Positions 26,274 through 34,802 of a stretch of DNA of 38,800 nt are shown here, piece after piece; the stretch's first letter is position 1; every line of letters starts with the position of its first letter. The notes under the pieces are model-generated. The model had not been told where the DNA came from. It did no database searches and was given only the letters and a program-made list of their open reading frames with translations. A program made the translations under genes and the position numbers. The stretch is from Ga0077530 sp035565975 (GTDB taxonomy: Bacteria; Pseudomonadota; Alphaproteobacteria; Rhizobiales; Hyphomicrobiaceae): NCBI GenBank assembly GCA_035565975.1, contig DATMRT010000059.1, forward strand, positions 1 through 38,800, given 5' to 3'.

Positions 26274-28748
26274 ATGGCAACCCCTCGAATGGAAAGGCAG
26301 TTCACGGCCGCAGATCCCCCACGATTGGGATTGCCAGAGCCTCGATGTTCTGCCTATTTTCCCGGCTCTCACTACCTACCTCCTTCGCTCCGCCTTCTGC
26401 GGTGTGCCCCCTTGAAGAACGCCTCGGCGACGTCCGGCTACAGGGTTGCTGCGCTCGCACTGGCTGTGGGCTGGTTCGTATTTTGCGCCCCCTGGCTCTT
26501 TGGGAAGGTCGCCATCCCGTACGACGCGAAGGCCCACTTCCAGGCGCAAATCCAGTTCCTGGCGCATGCCCTGCACACCGGCCAGTCGCCGTTCTGGAAC
26601 CCCTACATCTTTGCCGGTTCGCCTCAGATCGCTGACCCGCAAAGCCTCGTGCTCTCGCCCGCCTTGCTGATCGCGCTCGTGGATCCCACGCCGAGCTTCC
26701 AGCTCGTCGACGGCTACACATTCGGGCTTCTGGCTCTTGGCGGCTTTTCCATACTCTTCTTCTTTCGCGACCGCGGCTGGCATCCGGCGGGCGCCATCGT
26801 GGCAGCGCTGGCTTTCGCCTTCGGCGCCTCGGCGGCATGGCGTATCCAGCATGTCGGGCAGGTGCAGTCGTTCGCCTTCTTCGGCCTCGCGCTCTGGCTG
26901 CTCGCGCGCACGCTCGATCGCAAATCCGTCAAATGGGGGATCGCGACCGGCATCACGACCGGCCTGATGATCGTCGAGCCGGATCAGGTCGCCTATCTCG
27001 GCGCGCTTCTTCTTATCGGATACGTGATCCATTATTGGCTCGACGGCGAGGGCCGCGCCGCGCGCCTCCGCGAGAGCCTGCGCCCGCTGCTCGCAGCCGG
27101 CATCACGTGCATCGTGCTCTCCGCGCTGCCGCTCCTGCTGACGATCCTGTTCGTCCTCTCGTCGAGCCGGCCGAGCATTCCCTTTGCCGAGGCTACTCGC
27201 GGCTCACTGCACCCTGCATCGCTTCTCACGCTCGTCTTTAGCGACCTCTATGGCGCCTTTGATAAGGCCGTCGAGTATTGGGGGCCCTTCAGCCCGACGT
27301 GGAACCCCAATGAGCAGACGCTCTCGCAGAACATGAGCCAGCTCTATATCGGGGCCTTGCCGATCGCCCTGCTGCTGGGTCTCGGCTTCTCCCGGCGCCT
27401 TCTGCTGGCACGCGAGATACGTTTTTTTACGCTCGCGGCCGCGCTCATGATTCTCTACGCACTCGGATCGCACACCCCGTTCTTCCGGCTGATCTACAGT
27501 GTGTTGCCCGGCGTGGCGCTCTTCCGCCGACCAGCCGATGCGACCTTTCTCGTCGGAGGGATGCTTGCGATCCTAAGCGGCTATCTCGTGCATCGCTGGA
27601 TGACAAGCACAGCGCTCGTTCTGCCTGAACGACCGCGCCTTTATCTGAAGGCCTTCCTCTTCCTGGCGATCGCCGCGGCCGCAATTGCTATTGCCATCTC
27701 GCAGAGTCGGCTCGGCGTCGCGGTGCGGCCGATGGCGACCAGCTCTGCCTGGATTGCTGCCAGCGTCGGCATCCTGCTGCTGATCACGCGCATTGGCCGT
27801 CGTGCAGCATGGTGCATGGTCCCTGCGCTCGCGGCGATTCTCACCGCCGATCTCGCCGTGAACAACGGCCCCAATGAATCGACCGCACTCCCGGCCGAGA
27901 ACTTCGCCATGCTCGATCCGGAGAACCCGAGCGAAACCATCCGCATCATCAAGGCGCTTGCCAAGCAACCCCCGGGCTCGCCGCGACGCGACCGCGTCGA
28001 GCTTGCTGGCCTCGGCTTCGAATGGCCGAACACGGCCATGGTCCATGGCTTCGACCAGACGCTCGGCTACAATCCGCTGCGCCTTGCCGATTTCACCCGG
28101 GCCGTCGGCGCAGAAGACTATCGGCGACATTTCACGCCGCTCTTTCCATCGTATCGCTGTCGCCTCGCGAACCTGTTGGGCCTGCGGTACATCGTCTCGC
28201 CGGTTCCGATCGATCGCATAGATCAATCCGTCAAGCCGACCGACCTGCGCTTTATGGGGCGGACGCCCAACGGCTACGTCTACGAAAATACCGAGGCATT
28301 GCCGCGCGTGCTCTTCGTGTACAACTGGCAGATTGCGGACTTCGGACGCATCATGCGTGATGGCGCATGGCCGCCGGCCGACCCACGCTACACGGTCCTG
28401 CTCGATCAGCGGCCGGCCGTGCCGCCTGCATCGGTGCCCAATGCACCGGAAGAATGGAAGCCGTCGACCGTACGCATCCAGCGGTATGAGAATACAGTCA
28501 TTGACATCGAGGTCGAAGCGAGCGACCAGGGCTTCGTCGTCCTGAACGACATCTGGCACCCTTGGTGGTTTGCGACCGTCGATGGTCAGCCGTCTCGCAT
28601 TCTGAGAGCCAACGTGCTGTTCCGCGCCGTTGCCGTCGGCCCTGGACGCCACACCATCCACTTCGAATTCGCGCCGGTCGCCGGCGCCATCCAGGAACTC
28701 AGGAACAAGCTCAGCTTCTACCGCGGCAGTACGATACCGACGCAGTAG
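26274..28748 (+). CDS. YfhO-like polytopic membrane protein
   Basis: A protein of up to 824 residues with about a dozen membrane helices, resembling YfhO, a GT-C-like family tied in Gram-positives to lipoteichoic acid glycosylation. The loop after helix 1 holds the family pattern FWNPYIFAGSPQIADPQS. The C-terminal third is a soluble, beta-rich domain (FVVLNDIWHPWWFATVDG). The start is uncertain: ATG codons at 26274 and 26289, a TTG at 26244 and a TTG at 26412 are all in frame and none has a good ribosome binding site. Homology begins near residue 50 of this model, so the true start may be the later one. It diverges from the crotonase gene. Confidence 0.82.
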   Translation: MATPRMERQFTAADPPRLGLPEPRCSAYFPGSHYLPPSLRLLRCAPLKNASATSGYRVAALALAVGWFVFCAPWLFGKVAIPYDAKAHFQAQIQFLAHALHTGQSPFWNPYIFAGSPQIADPQSLVLSPALLIALVDPTPSFQLVDGYTFGLLALGGFSILFFFRDRGWHPAGAIVAALAFAFGASAAWRIQHVGQVQSFAFFGLALWLLARTLDRKSVKWGIATGITTGLMIVEPDQVAYLGALLLIGYVIHYWLDGEGRAARLRESLRPLLAAGITCIVLSALPLLLTILFVLSSSRPSIPFAEATRGSLHPASLLTLVFSDLYGAFDKAVEYWGPFSPTWNPNEQTLSQNMSQLYIGALPIALLLGLGFSRRLLLAREIRFFTLAAALMILYALGSHTPFFRLIYSVLPGVALFRRPADATFLVGGMLAILSGYLVHRWMTSTALVLPERPRLYLKAFLFLAIAAAAIAIAISQSRLGVAVRPMATSSAWIAASVGILLLITRIGRRAAWCMVPALAAILTADLAVNNGPNESTALPAENFAMLDPENPSETIRIIKALAKQPPGSPRRDRVELAGLGFEWPNTAMVHGFDQTLGYNPLRLADFTRAVGAEDYRRHFTPLFPSYRCRLANLLGLRYIVSPVPIDRIDQSVKPTDLRFMGRTPNGYVYENTEALPRVLFVYNWQIADFGRIMRDGAWPPADPRYTVLLDQRPAVPPASVPNAPEEWKPSTVRIQRYENTVIDIEVEASDQGFVVLNDIWHPWWFATVDGQPSRILRANVLFRAVAVGPGRHTIHFEFAPVAGAIQELRNKLSFYRGSTIPTQ

Positions 28749-28916
28749 TCGTGCACGGACCATATTCCGCGGATAGGAATAAAGAGGCTTTCCTGTTCGT
28801 TGCCAACGGGTAGACGCGGGCAGACTAAGAGGAATAGGATAGCAATAAGTGACAGGCGGTGACGGGCCAATTCGTGCTCGCCACCTCTATTGCCATTTGA
28901 GAAAACGGGAGGTCGC

Positions 28917-29417
28917 ATGGCAGTCGAAGACCCGGCCGAGCAGTCGGCCGGTGAAAGTGCGCGGAGCACGTTCCTCAATAGAGAAGTCCTGGCGGGCCTG
29001 TTTCTGCTTGCCTCCGCGGCTTTCGGCTACTACGCGGCCTATCCTCTTGATGCCGGCTCCATGTCCGGCGTCGGCTCGGGCCTTATGCCGAAGTCGGTGG
29101 CACTCGGGCTCGGCGGGTTCGGCGTCTACCTCGTTGCATCCGGCCTCGTTGGTGACCACGAGCGCGTCGAGGGCTTCTCGCTGCGGGGGATCATCTTCGT
29201 TCTCGGGGGCATTCTCGCTTTTGCAGCAACGGTGCGTCCGATGGGCCTGCTGGTCGCAGGTCCGCTCGCGATGCTTCTCTCCTCGTTAGCCGATCAGGAC
29301 ACCCGGCCCCTGGAGATACTGATCTTTACCGCCTGCATGACGCTCGGCTGCTATCTGCTTTTCAAGGCCCTCCTGCACCTGCCGATCCCCGTCCTGCCTC
29401 CGCTGCTCGGATACTGA
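28917..29417 (+). CDS. tctB: Tripartite tricarboxylate transporter small subunit TctB
   Basis: A 166-residue small membrane subunit of a TTT-type secondary transporter. Four hydrophobic helices are visible (about 22-40, 62-80, 92-125 and 133-160), with the family pattern FLLASAAFGYYAAYPLDAG and SGLMPKSVALGLGGFGVYL. The ATG at 28917 is preceded by GGGAGG with ideal spacing; an in-frame start nine codons upstream lacks this. It lies ten bases before tctA and is followed by the binding-protein gene, giving a complete three-part system. Confidence 0.92.
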   Translation: MAVEDPAEQSAGESARSTFLNREVLAGLFLLASAAFGYYAAYPLDAGSMSGVGSGLMPKSVALGLGGFGVYLVASGLVGDHERVEGFSLRGIIFVLGGILAFAATVRPMGLLVAGPLAMLLSSLADQDTRPLEILIFTACMTLGCYLLFKALLHLPIPVLPPLLGY

Positions 29418-29427
29418 GGCTTTTGGC

Positions 29428-30930
29428 ATGTGGGATCTCGTCTCCAATCTTCAGCTTGGTCTGAGCGTTGCCGGTTCACTCCATAATGCGGCCCTCTGCT
29501 TTCTCGGCTGCCTGATCGGCACCCTGATCGGCGTGCTTCCGGGCGTCGGCCCGATCGCCACGATCGCAATGCTGCTGCCACTCACCTTCGGGCTCGATCC
29601 CGTTGGCGCACTGATCATGCTGGCCGGCATCTACTACGGCGCGCAGTACGGCGGCTCGACCACGGCGATCCTCGTCAACATCCCGGGCGAGGCGACAGCG
29701 GTCGTCACGGTGCTCGACGGACATCAGATGGCCAAGCAGGGGCGGGCCGGCATCGCTCTCGGAATTGCTGCCATCGGCTCATTCATCGCCGGGACCATCG
29801 CGACGATCATCATCGCCGCGGCTGCAAAGCCGCTCACCTCGCTCGCTCTGCTGTTCGGGCCGGCGGATTACTTCGCGCTCATGGTGCTTGGGCTCATGTT
29901 CGCCGTCGTACTGGCGCGCGGATCGGTGCCCAAGGCCATTGCGATGATCCTCTTCGGCATCCTGCTGTCGACGGTCGGCACCGACATCGAGACCGGCGAG
30001 GAACGACTGACCTTCGGGTGGATGGAGATCGCCGACGGCATCGACTTCGCGATCATCGCCATGGGCATGTTCGGATTCGCGGAGATCCTGCGGAACCTCG
30101 AGCACCGGGAGGCCCGCGGCGTCGTTAGCGCCAAGATCGGCCAACTGCTGCCGAACTTTTCGGACTTCAAGACGTCCTTCGCGCCGATCCTGCGCGGCAC
30201 GGGCATCGGCTCACTCCTTGGCTTCCTGCCGGGCAACGGCGCGGTGCTCGGCCCCTTCGCCTCCTACTCGATCGAGAAGAAGCTCGCCAAGGATCCCTCG
30301 CGCTTCGGCCAAGGCGCGATCGAGGGCGTGGCAGGCCCGGAGTCCGCCAACAACGCCGGCGCCCAGACTGCGTTCATCCCGCTCCTCACGCTCGGCATTC
30401 CACCCAATGCCGTGATGGCGCTCATGATCGGCGCCATGACCATCCACGGCATCGTGCCGGGCCCTCAGATCATCTCCAAGCAACCCGATCTCTTCTGGGG
30501 CATGATCGCCTCCATGTGGATCGGCAATCTCATGCTGCTGATCATCAATCTGCCACTGATCGGCATCTGGGTGCGGCTGCTCCGCGTGCCCTACCGGCTG
30601 ATGTTCCCGGCAATCGTTATCTTCTGCTGCATCGGCATCTACTCGATCAACAACTCGCCGACGCAGGTCGCTTTGACCGGCGCATTCGCACTCTTCGGCT
30701 ACCTGCTGATCAAGCTCGGCTTTGAGCAGGCACCTCTCCTGCTCGGGTTCGTCCTCGGCAACCTCATGGAAGAGAAGCTGCGCCAGGCCATGGTCATCTC
30801 GCGCGGCAGCCTATGGACGTTCGTCGACCGCCCGGTATCGCTCGGCCTTCTGGTTCTGGCGCTGATCGTCTTCATCGTGTCGGCACTTCCAGCCATCAGC
30901 AGAAGCCGCGAGACGGTCTTCACTGAATGA
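29428..30930 (+). CDS. tctA: Tripartite tricarboxylate transporter permease TctA
   Basis: A 500-residue large permease with about 11-12 helices. TctA hallmarks are GVLPGVGPIATIAMLLP near residue 33, IYYGAQYGGSTTAILVNIPG near 70, and GFLPGNGAVLGPFASY followed by EGVAGPESANNAGAQ near residue 300. TctA proteins take carboxylates such as citrate across the inner membrane using an ion gradient. Substrate identity is set by the partner TctC and cannot be read here. It is ten bases downstream of tctB. Confidence 0.95.
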   Translation: MWDLVSNLQLGLSVAGSLHNAALCFLGCLIGTLIGVLPGVGPIATIAMLLPLTFGLDPVGALIMLAGIYYGAQYGGSTTAILVNIPGEATAVVTVLDGHQMAKQGRAGIALGIAAIGSFIAGTIATIIIAAAAKPLTSLALLFGPADYFALMVLGLMFAVVLARGSVPKAIAMILFGILLSTVGTDIETGEERLTFGWMEIADGIDFAIIAMGMFGFAEILRNLEHREARGVVSAKIGQLLPNFSDFKTSFAPILRGTGIGSLLGFLPGNGAVLGPFASYSIEKKLAKDPSRFGQGAIEGVAGPESANNAGAQTAFIPLLTLGIPPNAVMALMIGAMTIHGIVPGPQIISKQPDLFWGMIASMWIGNLMLLIINLPLIGIWVRLLRVPYRLMFPAIVIFCCIGIYSINNSPTQVALTGAFALFGYLLIKLGFEQAPLLLGFVLGNLMEEKLRQAMVISRGSLWTFVDRPVSLGLLVLALIVFIVSALPAISRSRETVFTE

Positions 30931-30994
30931 GGCATCCGAGAAGCGACGACAGAAATCCAAACTTTGAAGCGATCCACACAGGAGGAGACGAGTT

Positions 30995-31966
30995 ATGAAG
31001 ATTACGCGCCGTACCGCGATCGCCGCGGTCGCAGCCCTGGGCGTGACGGCCATGCCGGCCTTTGCGCAATATCCGACCAAGCCCATTACGGCGATCGTAC
31101 CGTTTGCAGCCGGCGGCCCGACCGACGTCGTCACGCGTCTCGTCACCGAGCACATGTCACGCACGCTCGGCCAGCAGATCATCGTCGAGAATATCGGCGG
31201 CGCCGGCGGTACCATCGGCATGAGCCGGGCAGCGGCAGCCGAGCCGGATGGCTACACGATCGCCGTCGGCAACATGGGGACGCAGTCCGCCGCACCGGCG
31301 CTCTATCCGAACCTCAAGTATGATCCCGCAAAGAGCTTCACCCAGATCAGCATCGTCAATTTCACACCGCAGACGATTGTCTCCAAGAAGGATCTGCCGC
31401 CCAAGGACCTCAAGGAGATGCTGGCCTACCTCAAGGCCAATAGCGAGAAGATGAACTACGGACACGCCGGCGTCGGCTCGATCTCCTACGTGTCGGGCTT
31501 CGTGTTCAACTCGCAGTTCGGCTTCAAGCCTGCCCTTGTCGCCTACAAGGGCACGGGCCCGGCTCTGAATGACCTCGTCGGCGGGCAGATCGACTACATG
31601 GTCGACCAATCGCTGAACGTCATCCCGCAGATCACGGCTGGCACGATCAAGGCCTATGCCGTCGCGCATCCCGAGCGTATCGCCGCCCTTCCGAACGTGC
31701 CGACGACCAAAGAGCTCGGCGTCGACTTCATCTTCAGTGCCTGGAACGCCATGGTGGCCCCCAAGGGGCTTCCTAAGGATATCCAGGACAAGCTCGTCGA
31801 CGCACTGAGCAAGGCCATGGATGATCCGGCCATCATCAAGCGCTACGAGCAGCTGGGATCGACAGCGCCGAAGGGTGCGGATCGCGGCCCGGCCGGCCTC
31901 CAGAAGCTTGTCGAGAAAGAGGTCGCGCGCATCACGCCTGTACTGAAGGCGGCTGCAGCAAAATGA
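30995..31966 (+). CDS. tctC: Tripartite tricarboxylate transporter binding protein (Bug/TctC)
   Basis: A 323-residue periplasmic solute-binding protein of the Bug/TctC family. The signal peptide is about 1-25 (basic start, AAVAALGVTAMPAFA, cleavage before QYPTKPI). The mature N terminus YPTKPITAIVPFAAGGPTD and the motif VENIGGAGGTIG are the standard Bug signatures that bind the carboxylate of the ligand. The ATG has AGGAGGAG eight bases upstream, stronger than for tctA or tctB, fitting a protein made in excess. A strong terminator follows. Confidence 0.95.
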   Translation: MKITRRTAIAAVAALGVTAMPAFAQYPTKPITAIVPFAAGGPTDVVTRLVTEHMSRTLGQQIIVENIGGAGGTIGMSRAAAAEPDGYTIAVGNMGTQSAAPALYPNLKYDPAKSFTQISIVNFTPQTIVSKKDLPPKDLKEMLAYLKANSEKMNYGHAGVGSISYVSGFVFNSQFGFKPALVAYKGTGPALNDLVGGQIDYMVDQSLNVIPQITAGTIKAYAVAHPERIAALPNVPTTKELGVDFIFSAWNAMVAPKGLPKDIQDKLVDALSKAMDDPAIIKRYEQLGSTAPKGADRGPAGLQKLVEKEVARITPVLKAAAAK

Positions 31967-32275
31967 GCTGAGGGACCACGACGGTTGGTCCTGCAAGAAA
32001 CTGGTTCTGCAAGGAAAAAGTGGGGGCGCCACGCGAAGTGGCGCCCCCATTTGCAATGTCTTTGCTTCTTGTGTGGCCAAATGCTTCGCGTCACGGCGTC
32101 GGACGGCGTATAAGTCGGCCGATGTGAGCGCCGCGCACGACGAGACGGGGCAACGGCATCCTGCGTGGCCGTGGATCGGGTGCACCGCCCCAAGCGGAAC
32201 GAGGGGCGGAGTTACCCGATCGGAAGGCAACCCTCCCTACAGGCGGACGTTGTCAGGTTCGAGGAGGCGGGCACG
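31967..32275. other. Intergenic region between tctC and fadE-like gene
   Basis: This 309-base gap holds the tct terminator in its first third. The rest must include the promoter of the fadE-like gene, but I see no hexamer pair good enough to name. Open frames here have no family similarity; the fadE frame is open upstream to 32165, but the ATG at 32276 with its GGAGG marks the start. Confidence 0.5.
32017..32053 (+). terminator. Strong intrinsic terminator after tctC
   Basis: A perfect 12-bp stem (TGGGGGCGCCAC / GTGGCGCCCCCA) with a five-base loop GCGAA spans 32021-32049. Flanking A residues and T residues extend it, and TTT follows directly, with TCTTTGCTTC further on. It lies about 50 bases after the tctC stop and would close the tct operon; read the other way it also has an A-rich side and could work in both directions. 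Confidence 0.85.
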
Positions 32276-34783
32276 ATGGTAGCGCTGATATTCCTGGTGG
32301 CTTGCATTGTCGCAGTGTTCGTCCTGGCCATGCGGCAGGCGTCGATCGCGGCATGGGCACTGGCAGCGGCGGCAGCGGCATTCGTCTGGCAGACCGGCCT
32401 CATCGATGGCGAATTCCACATGCCGGTGCTCGGCTGGCTCGGCCTTCTTGGCTGGCTGCCGGCGATCGTCCTCGGCCTGCTCTCGATCCCTTCGATCCGG
32501 CGCTCCTGGCTGACGGGCCCGGTCTATGCGCAGATCAGGAAGATCCTGCCGCGCGTCTCCGAGACGGAGCAGCAGGCGCTCGAGGCGGGCACCGTCGGCT
32601 TCGACGCCGAGATCTTTTCCGGCCGTCCGAGCTGGGACCGGCTGCGCGCCGTCGCGCCGATCGAGCTCACGGCAGAGGAGCGCGCCTTCCTCGACGGGCC
32701 GACCGCCGAGCTCTGCGGCATGATCAATGACTGGCAGGTGCGCCATAGCGAGCGCGAGATTCCCGAGAACATTTGGGATTTCGTGAAGCGCCACGGTTTC
32801 CTCGGAATGCTGATCTCGAAAGAGCATGGCGGTCTCGGCTTCTCGCCGCAGGCACAGTCGCTCATCCTCGGCAAGATCGCCTCGCGATCGCCCGACGTGT
32901 GCACGATCGTGATGGTGCCGAACTCGCTCGGCCCTGGCGAGCTCATCGAGAAGTACGGCACGCCCGAGCAAAAGCATCACTATCTTCCACGCCTTGCCCA
33001 AGGCCTCGAGGTCCCCTGCTTTTCGCTCACGGGACCGACCTCGGGATCGGATGCGGCCACGATGCGCGATATCGGCGTCGTGACGCGCGGCATCCATCAG
33101 GGCAAGGAAGTGCTCGGCATTCGCCTGTCGTGGGAGAAGCGCTACATCACGCTCGGCCCCGTCGCGACCCTCGTCGGACTCGCCTTCCGGCTCTTCGATC
33201 CCGAGAACCATCTCGGCAAGGGCGAGGACATCGGCATTACCGTGGCCCTGATCCCCGCCGATCACCCAGGCGTCGAGATCGGGCGACGGCACCTTCCCTC
33301 CGGCGCGGCCTTCCCGAATGGGCCGAACTGGGGCCGCGACGTGTTCATCCCCATGGACTGGGTCATCGGCGGCGAGCAGATGGTCGGGCATGGCTGGCGC
33401 ATGCTCATGGAGTGCCTTGCTGCCGGTCGCGCGATTTCGCTCCCCTCCTCCGGGACGGCCGGCGCGAAGATGATGCTGCGCGTGACGACGGCCTATGGGC
33501 GCATTCGCAAGCAGTTCGGCCTGTCGGTCGCCAAGATGGAAGGCCTCGAGGAGCCGCTCGCGCGCATGATCGAGACGGCCTACGTCAACGAGGCCGGGCG
33601 CGCGGTCACCGCTGCGATGGTATCCGCCGGCGAGAAGCCATCGGTGATCTCGGCCATCATGAAGTATCAGTCGACGACAAAGCTGCGCCAGGCCGTCAAC
33701 GACGCCATGGACCTGCATGGTGGCCGCGGTATCTGCGATGGGCCTTCGAACTATCTCCAGTCGGCCTACCAGATGGTGCCGGTCGGGATCACCGTCGAGG
33801 GCGCCAATATCCTGACGCGCTCGCTCATCACGTTTGCGCAGGGCGCGCTGCGCTCCCATCCCTATCTCTACGAGGAGATCAAGGCCGCGCAGAACCCAGA
33901 TCCTCAGCGTGGGCTTTTGGCCTTCGACACCGCGTTCGGCAACCACATCGCCTTCTCGCTCTCGAATGCCTTCGGGGCCTTCTTCCACAACATCACCGGC
34001 GGCCTCTTCGCTTCGGTCCCGGAGAAGGCCTATGGCACGGCCGAATGGTACCGTCAGCTTGGTCGTGCCGCGCTCAACTTCGCTCTCGTCGCGGACGTGA
34101 CGGTCGCCGTGCTCGGCGGCGGTCTCAAGACCCGGCAGAAGATTACAGGCCGCCTCGCCGATGCGCTTTCCGAGCTCTACCTGCTCTCGTGCGTGCTCAA
34201 GCGCTATCAGGACGACGGCAAGCCCGAGAACGACAACCTCATCGTCGAACTCTGTGCGCGCAATGCCCTCTATCGCTTCCAAGAGGCCCTAGCCGGAACG
34301 ATCGAGAACTTCCCGAATGGCGCTGTGCGCCTCATGCTGAGCGTGCTTGTCTTCCCGTTCGGCCATCCCTATAGGCCGGCGAGCGACCGCCTCGGGCATA
34401 AGGTCGTCGCGCTTGCCATCCAGCCCGGCGAGGTGCGCGATCGCCTGACGCGCGACATCTACGTTTCGCGCGACGTCAACGATCCGACCGGTCTCCTGGA
34501 AGTGACGCTCGAGAAGGTCATCGCGGCCGAGGAAGCCGAACGCAAGCTCGAGCGCGCCATCCGTGCCGGCACGGTGCGCCGCTATCACGGCATCGACTGG
34601 ATCGGGGATGCGGAGAAGGCCGGCGTCCTGACACGCGACGAAGCGGCACTCGTGCGCGAGGTCGAGACGCTTACGGCGCGCGTGATCGCCGTCGATCATT
34701 TCGATCCGGCGGAGGTCAAGCCGCACTACATGAAGGCCGGCCACAACGCCGCTGCCGCCAATCGCAGTGCCGCCGCAGAGTAA
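32276..34783 (+). CDS. fadE: Acyl-CoA dehydrogenase, FadE type
   Basis: An 835-residue FAD-dependent acyl-CoA dehydrogenase that would introduce the first double bond in fatty-acid beta-oxidation. The length and layout match E. coli FadE (814): two hydrophobic N-terminal segments (about 1-35 and 45-65), an acyl-CoA dehydrogenase core (NIWDFVKRHGFLGMLISKEHGG, CFSLTGPTSGSDA, AMDLHGGRGICDGPSNYL), and a C-terminal DUF1974 region to the end. Hydrophobic ends suggest association with the inner membrane. GGAGG lies eight bases before the ATG. The fadJ-like gene starts 19 bases after its stop, so the two are surely co-expressed. Confidence 0.94.
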   Translation: MVALIFLVACIVAVFVLAMRQASIAAWALAAAAAAFVWQTGLIDGEFHMPVLGWLGLLGWLPAIVLGLLSIPSIRRSWLTGPVYAQIRKILPRVSETEQQALEAGTVGFDAEIFSGRPSWDRLRAVAPIELTAEERAFLDGPTAELCGMINDWQVRHSEREIPENIWDFVKRHGFLGMLISKEHGGLGFSPQAQSLILGKIASRSPDVCTIVMVPNSLGPGELIEKYGTPEQKHHYLPRLAQGLEVPCFSLTGPTSGSDAATMRDIGVVTRGIHQGKEVLGIRLSWEKRYITLGPVATLVGLAFRLFDPENHLGKGEDIGITVALIPADHPGVEIGRRHLPSGAAFPNGPNWGRDVFIPMDWVIGGEQMVGHGWRMLMECLAAGRAISLPSSGTAGAKMMLRVTTAYGRIRKQFGLSVAKMEGLEEPLARMIETAYVNEAGRAVTAAMVSAGEKPSVISAIMKYQSTTKLRQAVNDAMDLHGGRGICDGPSNYLQSAYQMVPVGITVEGANILTRSLITFAQGALRSHPYLYEEIKAAQNPDPQRGLLAFDTAFGNHIAFSLSNAFGAFFHNITGGLFASVPEKAYGTAEWYRQLGRAALNFALVADVTVAVLGGGLKTRQKITGRLADALSELYLLSCVLKRYQDDGKPENDNLIVELCARNALYRFQEALAGTIENFPNGAVRLMLSVLVFPFGHPYRPASDRLGHKVVALAIQPGEVRDRLTRDIYVSRDVNDPTGLLEVTLEKVIAAEEAERKLERAIRAGTVRRYHGIDWIGDAEKAGVLTRDEAALVREVETLTARVIAVDHFDPAEVKPHYMKAGHNAAAANRSAAAE

Positions 34784-34802
34784 ACAGCGTGAGAGGTCTT
34801 CC

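Noticed and set aside
32237..34282. 681-codon open frame antisense to fadE
   Set aside because: It has no recognisable domain and lies entirely within a clear FadE gene; codon-position bias explains the open frame.
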